A stretch of 64,000 bases of DNA from NCBI GenBank assembly GCA_014607495.2, contig CP053159.1:4471501-4535500 (forward strand). Reading direction: 5' to 3'. Each line of letters begins with the position of its first letter. Position 1 is the stretch's first letter. Of this stretch, positions 1 through 11,856 are shown one piece after another. Below the pieces are notes generated by a model that ran no database searches, was not told the DNA's origin, and worked only from the letters and a program-made list of their open reading frames with translations. The DNA comes from Carposina sasakii. Lineage: Eukaryota > Arthropoda > Insecta > Lepidoptera > Carposinidae. The position numbers were made by a program, and so were the translations under genes.

Positions 1-193
1 TACGATAAACAAACGTTGTAAGATAACCTCTCATCTTCATCTGCTCCATAATGTCGACTATGTGGCATTTAGATCTCGAATAACTGTCGTATGGACAAAA
101 TCTATTTCAGTTGGCATCCGGGTCTTGTTGAAGGTTTGGGAACTTTGGGAAAGATGACTATTGTGGCATAGAGTGAATAAAATTTTGCATAGT

Positions 194-331
194 AAGTGCC
201 GATTTTTCCAAACGTCGCCTATCAAAGGAATAAAGTTGATGCCGTCTTTCTCTAAAACTTGATCATGATAGAGACAGCATCAACTTTATTCCTCTGATAG
301 GCTATCTGACGTTTGGAAAAATCAGCCCTAA
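194..331. mobile_element. Foldback MITE, family A copy 1
   Basis: Near-palindrome of 138 bp with ends CCGATTTTTCCAAACGTC / GACGTTTGGAAAAATC and inner arms GTTGATGC..GTCTTTCTC / GAGACAGCATCAAC. Other copies are at 21594, 35177 and 47289. Confidence 0.7.
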
Positions 332-2122
332 ATGTACCTACTAAACTGCATAGAGACGCATATGCTGTCCTTTCACTAATAAGGTGGTTACCTACCTTGC
401 CAGGTAAACTTACTTACACTCATATTCCTATGCTATATTTTAATAAAGATCTTAATTATGTAGTTTAGATAAACACTCGTAGCGTGTACCTACTACGGAC
501 TACGAACATAATATGTACCTACTACGGAACAAATATCAGTAAGTATCTGAATAGTACCTTTTTAGGTAATGTCATATGTACATTACAATATTTACAGAAT
601 TGTTTTGAACATGCCAGTCAAGTGGAACAATGAAATTGTATGCAATAGACAAGAAAATGGCATCATTTCAATGAACTTTATACCTGGGTATTTCCTTAAT
701 GTAATTACCGAGATATATTTCGCGGGAATCAAAAAATATAGCATGTAAATACCAACGTCCGACTACTCAGAAACTTTTTAATTAGCACAAAGAAATTTCT
801 AGTGCAACTTCTCATATTTTATGAAATACTTACCAATTTTTTCGCTCTCTACGTTCGTCCCAAGATGTCTGCTCTTTAATAAGGAGATATTAAATTGAAG
901 TGGCATCTTCGAAGTAAATTTTAATGGGCATTACAGTGCAGCAAAACATATTGTCAATGTATACTGTACACGATAAGTTTTGATAGTTGAAAAAAAAAAT
1001 TGGTATAAAAAATTACTCACGCAGTTTTTTTTGAAATATCCCAAAACGGAATATTTAATCCTTTTCCAGTTTTCTGTCCTTTCATATAAGAGATTAGTGT
1101 TAGAACAATAGATAGTGTCTTAAAAATATAATTATTTAAAAGTATAGTTAGAGTAATTCAAAACAGAACATTTCTATCTAAAAGATGTAGTCAAAATATG
1201 TAACGTAGCTGCAGGTATCTTTTCTCCTTGCATCTAACATGTGGATGCCTAATGTTTAATTTATAAAGTTTGTTTAGCCAAAGTGCCTCAATGTAGGCAA
1301 TGTCTTCTCTACTTACTTAAAGTTGAACATATGTTTTGTAGCTTAAGTTGGCTCTATTCACTGACCGATTGGTTGTTCAGTATCTCTCAAGTATCAAGAT
1401 ATTTTATTTATAAACAGTACGTCTGGAGCGGAGATGCGATAGGCACTGTCGCGACTGTACTTACGTACTCTGAACTTAGGTTCCAAAGCTTAAGGCAAGC
1501 TGTTAACGGACAGATTGATGTTTTAATGTATTTTTCGGCAAGAAACATATTTATTTTGTATTTATTTTTAAAACGACCCCATGGTGCTTAAAATGCTGTA
1601 GCTGAGTTGATAGTAGGTACCAGGGGGATGCGTTGATAAAGGTCTCCTGTAATATTTTTTCTCATATATCTTCCATGTACAGACAGCGATCCGTTACATA
1701 AAGGTCTCCTGTATATATATGTATAGCATAGATTTACGTACGTTTTAACCTTTAAAGTAAGTATTTTGTGTGACCAACTCCTATTATTTTTCAGAGTGAT
1801 ACTACTTCAAATAATTTATATGGCAAAACAAATTTGTGGGTTAAAGTAATAAAAAATAAAATAAAAGAAAAGACAATTAGAAAACTGACGAACATTCTCA
1901 TTCCGCGACTACCTAACGCGAGTACTTGCAGTATCAAAACTGTTACAGAATAGGCCGCGTTACTGAAACTTATTATTTGGCGAGGGCGGGCGGTACTAAT
2001 TGGAAATACATGAGAATTTGCATTTTACTTTGTCTGCCGAACTCCCCGCGGAGTAACGAGGATTTTCCTACGACGGGAATGTCTCAATTTCAGAACGGGG
2101 TTTTTGAACGTTTCACAATGCT
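332..2122. other. No recognised gene
   Basis: AT-rich. A duplicated ATAAAGGTCTCCTGTA occurs at about 1636 and 1699. An acceptor followed by a 52-codon open frame lies at 1795-1953 but has no donor or known motif. Confidence 0.5.
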
Positions 2123-2222
2123 ATATGCGGGGTGTAAAAACAAGCAGCAGTAATAGATAAGTTCTATAGACCTAGTGTATAAGATCCTTAAGTATGCTGC
2201 TCCTTTTTTTACATCCTGTATA
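2123..2222. mobile_element. Small diverged foldback with CAGGATGTA-type end
   Basis: Left GCGGGGTGTAAAAACAAGCA and right complement TGCTGCTCCTTTTTTTACAT, then CCTGTATA; about 100 bp. Confidence 0.4.
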
Positions 2223-2261
2223 GACTCAAAGGTATTTCAGTTGTAAATATTTAAGGGCTGT

Positions 2262-2493
2262 GCTGATACGGGGTTTCACTAGAATACATCAGCTGCATTT
2301 CCTTCCGTGCATGTCATCACAGTCGACTAAGGAACTCGGGCATACTTTCAGGCGAAAGCTAAAACTTGTCATTGTTACATGATCATTTATACATGTGGCC
2401 ACTATGCAATGTGGCTTTGGGATCTCGTATACGTTCCTGCAGTTCTAACTACGCCATTTTTGGAATCCAGCCGTGTCTATATATGTATATATG
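2262..2493 (+). repeat. Family B repeat, copy 1
   Basis: About 230 bp: CATCAGCTGCAT, CCGTGCATGTC, AGTCGACTAAGGAACTCGGG, ACTTGTCA, a central GTGGCT, CCTGCAGTTCT, and a (TATG)n-like end. Dispersed repeat, coding origin not visible. Immediately followed by family C copy 1. Confidence 0.6.
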
Positions 2494-2515
2494 TTTGTGT
2501 CTGGCTGGGTAGATA

Positions 2516-2770
2516 GATCATCATCATCATCAGCCTATTGCAGTCCACTGCTGGACGTAGGCCTCCCCCGGGGCACGCCACAAGATTGTCATGGGGGCCT
2601 ATATTTGCCCATAGTCATCACGCTGGGCAGGCGGGTTGGTGACCGCAGTTTGTATTTTGGACTAGTTGGAAACCCTTAATCGCCTCGTACGATACCCACG
2701 GGCAGACATGGGGTGGTACGAATTCTACTCTGCCGGCACCACGCGGCCACCGCCACCGCCACGGCCGGCG
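2516..2770 (+). repeat. Family C repeat, copy 1
   Basis: About 255 bp: an (ATC)n start, GCCTATTGCAGTCCACTGCT, TCACGCTGGGCAGGCGGGTT, TCGCCTCGTACGATACCCAC, ending CACCACGCGGC and a short (CCACCG)n run. A very common lepidopteran repeat motif. Lacks the ~40-bp GTTGTC..GGGAGGCAC segment present in copies 2 and 4. No frame is conserved. Confidence 0.7.
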
Positions 2771-3059
2771 GGTAGATAGATAGTGACGTTATTTCTAGAT
2801 CTAATCGATATAGACTCGTCATCAACAGATCACCCCAGACATAGTTTAGGATAGTAATAACTTATAAAAGTTGAAATTTAATGGTTTTATAGCATGACTG
2901 AAATAATGACATTCATTTTATTGTATCACCATAGTCCGAAATATTTATTTCTACTAAAGAAATATCGCAACGGCTTCATCACTTAGGTTAAGTACATGTA
3001 TTTTTATTTTATAATAAAATAATATTCTTTATTGTACTACAAAATTTGCACATAGGCGA

Positions 3060-3258
3060 CGGTGCGCCAACCACCGGGCCCTACACCCTCCACTGACCCT
3101 CGGATCTGATTTAACTCATAACTGCGAAAACTAGCACTTGCACTATCTACAATCGCCACGAGAAACCAGACCCGAGCACCTAGCATGCAAGATAATACAT
3201 CGCACTATTTCCGAAATCAAAAACGCTAATGTTTCGCCAACAACCGTGGCATCCTCAG
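3060..3258 (-). repeat. LINE-like 3' region, copy 1 of 3
   Basis: This GC-rich block is highly similar to 51538-51755 and to the inverted copy at 59161-59275. It lies downstream (minus orientation) of the LINE tail at 3537-3672, so it may be that element's 3' untranslated region. Landmarks in minus orientation are CCTGAGGATGCCACGG near the start and GGGCCCGGTGGT near the end. Confidence 0.55.
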
Positions 3259-3536
3259 GCAGGATTATAGAAATTAGTAAACCACTAATTATTATGACAG
3301 TCTAAAACCTATAAAGCATTATCTACCCGTTAACCTAATATAATGATGACTATAATTGTTAATAATTGTATATAAAAAAATAATTGAATATAATTGTTGA
3401 GGGTAGTACAAATAACCTAACTGATAAAATAATAATAACTAACAATTAAATACCTAGTTTCACATAATACACACATTATAAGCATAATCACACAGTACTA
3501 AAATAAAAATAAAAAACCACAAAAGTACTAACACTA

Positions 3537-3672
3537 CTTTTGCAGTGACATGTAATGTTTCTGCACCCTGGACTTAAAAACCGCTGTCGAAAACGACTCT
3601 CACATCTCTAGTGGAAGTTCATTCCAGAGACGAACAGCCGTGGCCAAGAAGGAGTTCGAGAACAATGCCGCA
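3537..3672 (-). pseudogene. C-terminal remnant of a non-LTR retrotransposon reverse transcriptase
   Basis: On the minus strand a frame reads SAALFSNSFLATAVRLWNEL, then an in-frame TGA, then ESFSTAVFKSRVQKHYMSLQK and a stop. The 'A.RLWN.LP' motif followed by 'S...FK.R' is the usual C-terminal tail of jockey/CR1-type LINE reverse transcriptases. Only the last ~45 codons remain, with a nonsense codon, so this is a dead 5'-truncated copy. Confidence 0.6.
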
Positions 3673-4760
3673 CTCCATTAAAAACTGAATAAAACTCTAT
3701 TAAAATAATAATGATGTCTCTATCTTGATAAAGTTTTTAAGTAATACTGCATTAAAATTCATCAGTATAAATTGTTGTTCTTCATATGTTCAATTAGTTA
3801 GAACTATTTGTGTATTTAAAAATTTACCCTTAGCTACTAGTACTAATATAAATAAGATCGTTAGTTGGCAACTTATATTTGCTATTCTAATTCTTCAAAT
3901 GTTTTCAAAAATTGAACTTGAATTTACAATAAAAGTGAGATACCATGCGACAGCTGCATAATTAAACCAAGAAAACCAATCAAAACTTTACGTATCAGAC
4001 CGTATTGTAAATATCCATTCCCACATTCATATAGGTACTAAACACGCCAGCTTTACAACTGAAACAAGCCGTAAAACTTCTTGTTACAATACCTTAAAGT
4101 TCACTTGATGACCCTCAGATAAGTTGGCGCAAGAGCACTTTGGCACCCTTTGTTACTTATGTGTAAACTTCTGTGGAATCTTAATTTCTATTCGCTAAAT
4201 CCAAGCGATTTTATCACGTGTGACATTGTCATACAGCTCTTGTGATGGGAGTTCGAATGGTGTGTTGCAGTGCATTTCTGTTGTCTCTGGGGAGTCTGAC
4301 AATTACTGGTAACACTCGAGGATCGTTCCGCACTCATTACGCCTAAATTCTCCCCAAATTATGGGAGTGCGCGAATGTGATTGCCACCTGGGTTTGGTGT
4401 TACTTTTATTTATGTGTTCTTAACGAAAATTGAAGTAACGAAGCGTGGATACAGTTAGAGAGGGTTACAATGTAGACTACTTCCATCTAATGAAGTAATG
4501 AAGTAAACACGAAAGCAAATGCGATGGGTACTTACATTTTTTGAATAATATCTATAAATAACCTCATTTTCCTAAAGAAAAAAAAACGACTGTCGTAAAA
4601 TTTTACCCAGTGTCCATCGACTAAAAATAATCAGAATGATAATTTAAATACGACAAGCCGTTGAGGCTCTAGAGCGTACGTACCAAAGAAATATATATAT
4701 TTTTATTTTATTTTAATTTATTAGGAAAACATAGGTACACTCAAAAACATAACCCATGTT
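3673..4760. other. No recognised feature
   Basis: AT-rich intergenic or intronic sequence; nothing supported on either strand. Confidence 0.5.
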
Positions 4761-4859
4761 GGACAAAGGCTTAGCCTCGCCGTCCGGCGGGGCAACGTGG
4801 CCAGCCTTTTGGCCACGTTGCCAGCGGTGGAGGAGTTGCAGGCAATTTTCTATTTGTAA
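4761..4859 (+). pseudogene. C-terminal tail of a non-LTR retrotransposon ORF
   Basis: The plus strand encodes GQRLSLAVRRGNVASLLATL, then PAVEELQAIFYL and TAA. The same sequence, with substitutions, occurs on the minus strand at 39520-39620. The 'GQRLSLAxQRGNAAS...TLP' ending is familiar from many lepidopteran LINE ORFs, although I cannot name the clade. Only ~32 codons survive. It contains a perfect 13-bp inverted repeat (4791-4822). Confidence 0.55.
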
Positions 4860-5176
4860 ATATATTTTAGATTGAAGTTTTTTTTTCAGTATTTACCCAA
4901 AGTGAAATTTATTACTTATCTCACATTTTTTAGGTCGGCACAAAAGATGTTGTCAGGGACACATCAAAGTTATTAATAAGATAACCCTTCTAGCATGTAC
5001 AAATAATATATATCTATATTTATTTATTTATAAATGATAACAATAACCTAAGCTTACATTTTCTATCAATTCAACTTTGAAACACCAAAAACATTTAAAC
5101 TAAAGCGCACGAATCTATAAATCGTTTGGTAAAACCAAAATGGAAAAACTTAGCGTTCATCCATTCTCTTTTCGGC

Positions 5177-5290
5177 TGTAAATAGAATATAGACCTTCTA
5201 AATCACATTTCCAATACAAGCCAGACAGGGCGGTTGTAGTGCGCTCTTATCGCTATAGTTGTGTTGTGTGACATAGGCGAAATAGGAGAC
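5177..5290. repeat. Local repeat pair, left copy
   Basis: AATAGAATATAGACCTTCTA, AATCACATTTCCAATA, CCAGAC and a CTTATCG..GTTGTG pattern recur at 5876-5990 on the other side of family C copy 2. Confidence 0.4.
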
Positions 5291-5605
5291 TGGTTTGAAA
5301 ACCAGTAAGTTTTGTAGTAGGCACTATTTTAACCCGATTGATAGAAGGAGGGTTATGGTTTTCGAGTGTATATATGTATATATTTTTGGAACGCTCTAAA
5401 GCTTGAGAGGTATCATTAAATTCGTCTTAGTCTCGAGAGTGGCACTGGGTCAAAATTTTTACGCAATCGGGTTTATTTCTTTAAGTTGATTGTAATTGAT
5501 CACGTTCTGATTCTACTGTTAGTTATATCTGTTGGTTAAGCCTTCATAACATGCACGAATCTGGGGGCACGGTAGTGTCCCCGCCAAGTCGAGCTCCACA
5601 TTTTG

Positions 5606-5868
5606 ATCTTCTTCTTCTTCAGCCTATTGCAGTCCACTGCTGGACGCAGGCCTCCCCCAGGGCACGCCACAAGGCTACTGCCACAGGGGGGTTTTGCCCA
5701 TAATCACCACGCTGGGCAGGCGGGTTGGTGATCGCAGTTTGATTTTCGGACTATGTTGTCAATGCGGGAGGCACTACTGCCCACTTCCCGGAAACCCTTA
5801 ATCGCCTCGTACGATACCCACGGGCAGGCAGGGGTGGTACAAACTCTACTCTACTGGCACCACGCGGC
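5606..5868 (+). repeat. Family C repeat, copy 2
   Basis: Full-length, beginning with a (CTT)n tract in place of (ATC)n; includes ACTATGTTGTCAATGCGGGA and ends CACCACGCGGC. It sits between two related flanking repeats (5177-5290, 5876-5990). Confidence 0.7.
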
Positions 5869-5875
5869 ATCACCT

Positions 5876-5990
5876 TCAAATAGAAAATGGACCTAAATCA
5901 CATTTTCCAATATCCACCCAGACTGGCTATTCGTATACTCGTAGTGCTGTTATCGTTTGTCTTGTTGCGACGTGACGTGACGTGTGTCGA
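5876..5990. repeat. Local repeat pair, right copy
   Basis: AATAGAAAATGGACCTAAAT, CACATTTTCCAATA, CCCAGAC, GTTATCG..CTTGTTGCG correspond to 5177-5290. Confidence 0.4.
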
Positions 5991-6793
5991 CGCATGTGCC
6001 TAATGGACCCAGTTTAATATTGCATTTTTACATAATTGTATTGGTGTTGGATATTACTACTTGTTTTTCTTTGAAGCGAGATGAGTCGATTAAAGAGCCT
6101 GTTTTTCATTGCATATGACGTCTAGATTTGAAATATGAAAATAAGTTTGCTCATATTAGAGGATCAAAAATATACGAATCTGTCTTGACACTGATATAAT
6201 AATAATCACTTTTGGGCAAAGCGAAAGCAGAAATGAAGGAACCGATTAATATAGTGTTCACAAATTAAGCAGCATTCCAGAATTCTCCAGAGACGAGATT
6301 TTATGTAGCTCTATTTGTAGATGGAGAGCAATAAAATGTTGAAATAAATAGCATAAGGAAGCAAGATTTTCACTATTATTCAATATATAAACCATGAATA
6401 AAAATATAAAGAAGCTTACTTAGCTGCACTTACTAAAATTATTATTTAATACGAAGTTCCGTCACAACAGTAGGGGTCACTCGAGATTAATGGAGTCGAT
6501 CCTAGCTCAAAAAATGGCGTCACTCCACCCCGTATTATAAAGTCGTTAGTCCCTTGCACCATCACTCATGCGTACTCTAAATCAATTTTGAATATTGCAT
6601 ACGCATATCCTGATTTTGGTACAGTTTGCTTCAAATATTGTACCTACTTTAGTTTTGTGACGATGATGCACATCATCAACTGTTATGCTTACCAGGATTG
6701 GCCCACCATTGACTGACCATTTACCCACCACCGAAATTTACACTAGACTAAACATTGTAAAATTGAGACAATGAGTTTTAATTTGCAACGCTG

Positions 6794-6958
6794 ATGCAGC
6801 GGGTGCGGGGCAGCGCCAATAGCCTCCTGCAGACGGTCGCGGCGAGGCTGGACGTGGACAGTGTCATTATTATGCAGCACTGGACTCGCGTCCAGCTCGT
6901 CAAAGACACTAAAATTAATCTAATTTCTGAAATTATAAAAATAATTAAATTGAATTGA
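6794..6958 (+). CDS. Small GC-rich ORF with poly(A) signal, unknown product (exon or retro-copy tail)
   Basis: A 54-codon frame starts at ATG 6794 and ends at TGA 6956-6958 inside a sharp GC-rich island (about 6790-6905) in AT-rich flanks. The N-terminal half reads RGSANSLLQTVAARLDVDSV, which looks like a helix; the C-terminal end is lysine/isoleucine rich. A CAG at 6797-6799 could also be a splice acceptor. About 90 bases downstream is an AATAAA signal (7047-7052) followed by a (TTTAT)n-like stretch, the layout of a last exon or of a retrotransposed copy. I do not recognise the protein. Confidence 0.3.
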   Translation: MQRVRGSANSLLQTVAARLDVDSVIIMQHWTRVQLVKDTKINLISEIIKIIKLN

Positions 6959-7587
6959 ACCTATAAATTAAATTATTTCAAATTGTTACTAACATAGTTT
7001 TTATATGATCAATTTTGTTACTATCGCTATGGACACTTGTTTCCGAAATAAATAATTTTTATTTTATTTATTTATTTTATTAGTGTAGATTGCGTTGCTT
7101 TTGCTGGTTATGACAGTTTTTAGCGCGATATATAATAATAATCAAATGCTGAACCGCATTTAAACTTAGGTAGGTATTGATTTTTGTTAGAATATGGTGG
7201 AATTAGCCCTAGTTACTTAAAAATAATAACATCAACATACAGATATAAAGCTCGATGATCATTATCATTAACGTCCAATTTCTGGCCATGACGTATTTAA
7301 TCGGATTTAGCAACGACAACTGATCCGAAACTAGAAATAAAATGATGGTGGTTCCACAACTAGTGAACTGTACATAATTCAATTTTGATAGCTCAATGCA
7401 CAACGCTTTGTATAAGGCAAATTCGAAAGGGATCAATACCTACAGTTAATGTATCACTTGGTAAGTTATGGGTAGGTACAAACACAAACTACGCTAAAAA
7501 AATTAAGCTATTGAGTGCATTATAAACATATTCACCCAACATTATTAAACAGAAAAAGCGAAAATCTTAATCACTGTAATTACTTAC

Positions 7588-7657
7588 GTAGAAAAATTGC
7601 CGGGTTATTGAAAGGGGAATTTGAAAATATGTTATTAACCGACAAAGAAGTCGCCAT
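7588..7657 (-). CDS. Candidate first coding exon, unknown product
   Basis: Minus-strand ATG at 7657 sits in a good initiation context (AAAAATGGCG) and opens a frame reading MATSLSVNNIFSNSPF and onward for 23 codons, ending at a CTAC|GTAAGT donor (GTAAGT at 7587-7582), phase 1. Short frames beside a donor occur by chance in AT-rich DNA, so support is weak. I do not recognise the product. Confidence 0.2.
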
Positions 7658-7659
7658 TT

Positions 7660-10600
7660 TTCAATGGCATCCCCTCAAATCGCTTTCAAGACAAAATACG
7701 TAAGCTAAAACTCCAATTAGTACGTGGCCATTCATCAGAGCTAGGGCTGGCAAAGATTTCACTTTCTAATAATTTTGTGTATTTGCTAACATTCTATAAC
7801 TACTTTATGCCTATTTGTGTTTCATTCAAAATTATTTCATGTCATTGCTGTTTTATTTTGACTATTTCTAATCCCTCTATATCTACTTTCTTAAAACCCC
7901 AATATTAGGGCTTATGAATTTTTTCCTTGTTCTCCCTGCCCTGTTCCCAGGTGTTATTTCATTTGTGAAACTTTGTTATTATGATTACTAGTCTGGTTTG
8001 TCACACTGCTAGGCAAAGTCTTCTTACAAACTTTTACATTTGACATGGAGATGATTTTGCCCAGTGATTACCTAGTGATTACCATGTATTGTGCTAGGAC
8101 TTAATGTAAGTACAAAATCTAAAATAGAATGCGAGTGACAACCCTAATCGGAACCATACAGGAGACTAGGGGACATTGATTTACTATGTTAAAATTAATG
8201 GATATGCTTCAAAGTTATCCTGTACGACCATCGATTTGGAGATAACAAATTGATGTGGTGAACGTGTGCCGCGCACTCTTCGTAATAATTTTCGCTAAGT
8301 TGTCATTGGAACCTGTATTTCTATGATATAAGGTTTCGTTTCCACGTATTTCCATTTACTTTCGTAATATATTGGAGTTAAGATTGATAAAAAGAGATAT
8401 AATTTGTGGTTTAATTACAGTTCACATAAAACTAGAAGCCTATTTGAGTAATATCTACCTTTATATGTATAGCTGGGAAGCATGAGCAATATGAAAGCGA
8501 AAATTCGTAACTTATCTAGACATGCGGTAGCGTGTCAAGCCAAAGTTCCAGCTAGCAGAACTGGCGAGCAGCACCGTGTGTAATTTTACACGAACCATTT
8601 CGAGCCACTTTTGACACCCTCATAATTCAAAAACTGTTTCACGTAAACTTATCAAATTTGGCTCACATATTCATACATATTACGTAACAACACTGAATTT
8701 ACCTCTTAATGCGAAAATGGTACTTTTTTACAAGATGCATAACCGTTTTATAGTATAATATGATTCAGATTTTTTTCCCGATCGTTATTCATGATCCCAT
8801 TACGAAATCCCACATGTTACGAACTAAACCATTTACTTGCTGTGAATTTATTTAATTCCATAGTTACCCTCTCCATTACCCTAAAGCCTTTCATTTAGCT
8901 TCGGACCTCCGCAGTAGCCGCTATCTATCAAGTGGCCGACCCAGCTCGTGCGAGACTTATTCATAATGCATGGATCTTCGCGCGAGCCTCACCGCTGAGA
9001 ATATTAAATTCTGTTTAATCCCATAAAATACTGACAACATATTGTCGGTGTTGTGAGCATTAGTGCGCCGTTTAGTGATGATGTCAGAGATACGAGAGTA
9101 CCTGTTGAAAATAGTAATACAATTTATTATGTGGCCTAAATGTCTCTTTCATCTTAGTTGTAAATATATGATATAACCTATATATGATGTAACCTATGAT
9201 ATGTGAATAAAAATGGTAAGGGTCCAAGATGCAGTGAAAATCATAAAAGAAACAATTACCGATTTACCATTTAAATCTTGTTAAATATTTCCGAAACTCC
9301 ATTTATGACTTTCATTTAGAAAAAATCTCAAAAGCTCCTCTTCCATTTTATTAAGATATAGCACACAATCCAAATAATTTAATAAAAGATCAAAACTGGA
9401 AAATACCTTCTTATCTAACCCACCAGCCTTTTAAAATTAGCTGAAGTATACATCCCATCAAAGCAGAAGCATTCATCCGTGAACATAATAAGCTTAATAT
9501 TAATGAAACAGATCCGGCAGTACGGCATTGTTTAGAAGTTATCGCTAGCGTATTAAATTCGAGGTGCACATGAACGGGTACAGTTTTGCAGAGATACGCG
9601 GCTTATTAAACAGCTGGCCTGTTCCTGTTCCTGCAATAGGCTGATTTTGTTTGGGGATTGGAGATTGGCATTTTAGCCGTTCATTTATTTTCTAGCCTCT
9701 GGGATTGAAACAGATTGAAAACAATGAGAGCTAGTGGGTAGTTTAGACTTTTCGTTATTTCCCGTTTACGTCGGAATTTGGGGAAATCCCTTCTTAGTGG
9801 AACCAACGTCACAAAAGAAAGTCAAGGTCCTAATATTACGTTTCTAACTCTAGTTAGTTTGATGAAGTCAGGACTAGTTCTAGACTAACTTTATATTATA
9901 GATATGCCTATCTAAGTTTGAAAAGAAGGACAAGTCATAGTTGCTTATTAGAATACCTAGGTGCAAGGTATACTACACCCTTAATCAAAACTATATGTAT
10001 ATTCATAGACAGTTTCTCGATGTTCAATTAAGGACAATTCTCAATCAATCGTAAACCCGACCGCGTACCTTTTGTTCGGGTGCACAGAGCGAGGTCTCGA
10101 GGGCTCTGTTTTTTGTTCATTAACTTCTACAGTATGGTACGATACGTACTAATTAATACCTATTTTATCAATGGTATTTAACTCTTTATTACTATCAGCA
10201 ATGTAATTATTTGTTTTTATCATATCCGCTTTTAAATTCTTATCAAAATTATTAAATACCAAACAGCAACATACAATTATAATAATAGACAAATCATTAA
10301 AATTTTCATTCATCCATAGACATTCCAATATCGGTAAACTCATATACACACTCTATTCATAATGACGGTTTATAAATATTTGGAAAAATTTCTGTCTGTG
10401 TCCAGAACTTAATAACAGAGGAATGCGTGCATTATTCCGTTGGTATTTTACAGTACTTTGTTTAAATAATAAATTAGATTTCTATAAACGGAGCTCGAAG
10501 AATGCCTCGATTATTAAATTTTTCATGCCAATGTAAGTCTTTGTTCGAATATCGCTTAGTTCATTTCGATGATAATGTTATGAGGGTTCAAATAAAAACA

Positions 10601-11850
10601 CTCGATTATTGGAGCGAATTTATTTTTGTTTGTAAAGCTTACAAGATAAACAATATTAAGATACTTTAGATACTTGTAGTGAAAGAGCTGTTTAACATTT
10701 TATAAAGTAAATGAATAGTTAATTACGTTACCTAAAATAAAAAAATAAAATAATATGTCTCTTACAATATTGCATAAAATATAATTAAATCTTAAATATA
10801 ATAAATATAGGCAAATTAAAGTTTTATTCGAAGTAATGAAACAATCATGCCTTAACAACATAGCTCACAATATATTATTAAGTTGCACAAAAAAAACTTA
10901 ACGCGAATAAAGTTAGCACAAAATCAATTTCGTTCCCCTCGAGTTATCAGTAAACTGGGCGGCCCAGAATCAGGTTGTTAATAAATTCAAATTTATTCGT
11001 CGATCAGCGCTCCTCTCCGCGTAACGTATTTAAAAAGTGATTAAAACTTAAATTGACACAATACGAGGTTTTTGTCCCAAGAACGGGGCATAATCAGAAG
11101 AGAGATTATTCAATTTACGATAGACGCTGCGCGTGTATTGGCAAGGATCGACGAACTGACGATGAACTTCTAAGTACTTATATATTACCTAACCATATTT
11201 ATAGGGATAAAGCACCGTTTTTTGAAAGACAGATCGAGCTAGAGCTAATCCCCTGTCAGGTAAAAATACGCGCCTCGTTCGCTTTTATGCGAAATCTAAC
11301 GAACTGCATAATATACGTACTAGTGATTTGTATATCATAAAAATAAATTCCCTCCCCTACCTAGAACCTTATTAGAAATCATTGTTCTCGTAATATTTAA
11401 TTTCCCTATTTCCATGCTCTTAGCTTCATTATTTTTTCACAATATGTAAACGTTTCTCCAAGTTATTTAGAATAAGAGTCAAGATTAAATTTACATTGTT
11501 GGCTTTATAGCGTAGATTCTACCGTGTATGGTGAGTATTCATGAGAGCGAAATGCTCGGTCCCAGGGGCGCGAAATGCAAAGCTTTTGGCGGGAACGCGG
11601 AATTGTCTGTACACGTTAACTTATGGTAATTATGCTTAGGATAATCCACCCAGGGCTATAAGTGCACGAGGCGGAAGGGTTATTATTATTAGGTGCACAA
11701 ACATTTTCATAACATCTCTATATCGTCTGTCACTTAAAATAAACGGAAGTTTCAAATCTCGTGGGTTTTGAGTGGAATTTTTTGAATCGCTTATGAAATA
11801 GATAATTTAATGCCATTAGAAAACTAAAATACTCCTTATAAATTATCTTT
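7660..11850. other. No supported gene
   Basis: Mostly unique-looking AT-rich sequence. A plus-strand frame at 11038-11260 (ending CAG|GTAAAA) has no usable start or acceptor. Downstream exons of the minus-strand CFAP100-like gene should lie here or further left, but I could not locate one. Confidence 0.5.
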
Positions 11851-11856
11851 ACTTAC

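Noticed and set aside
1795..1953. Open frame after TATTTTTCAG acceptor
   Set aside because: Lysine/asparagine-rich, AT-driven, no donor or known motif; expected by chance at this composition.
11038..11340. Plus-strand ORF ending near CAG|GTAAAA at 11260
   Set aside because: No ATG near the start and no AG acceptor between the upstream stop and the open frame.
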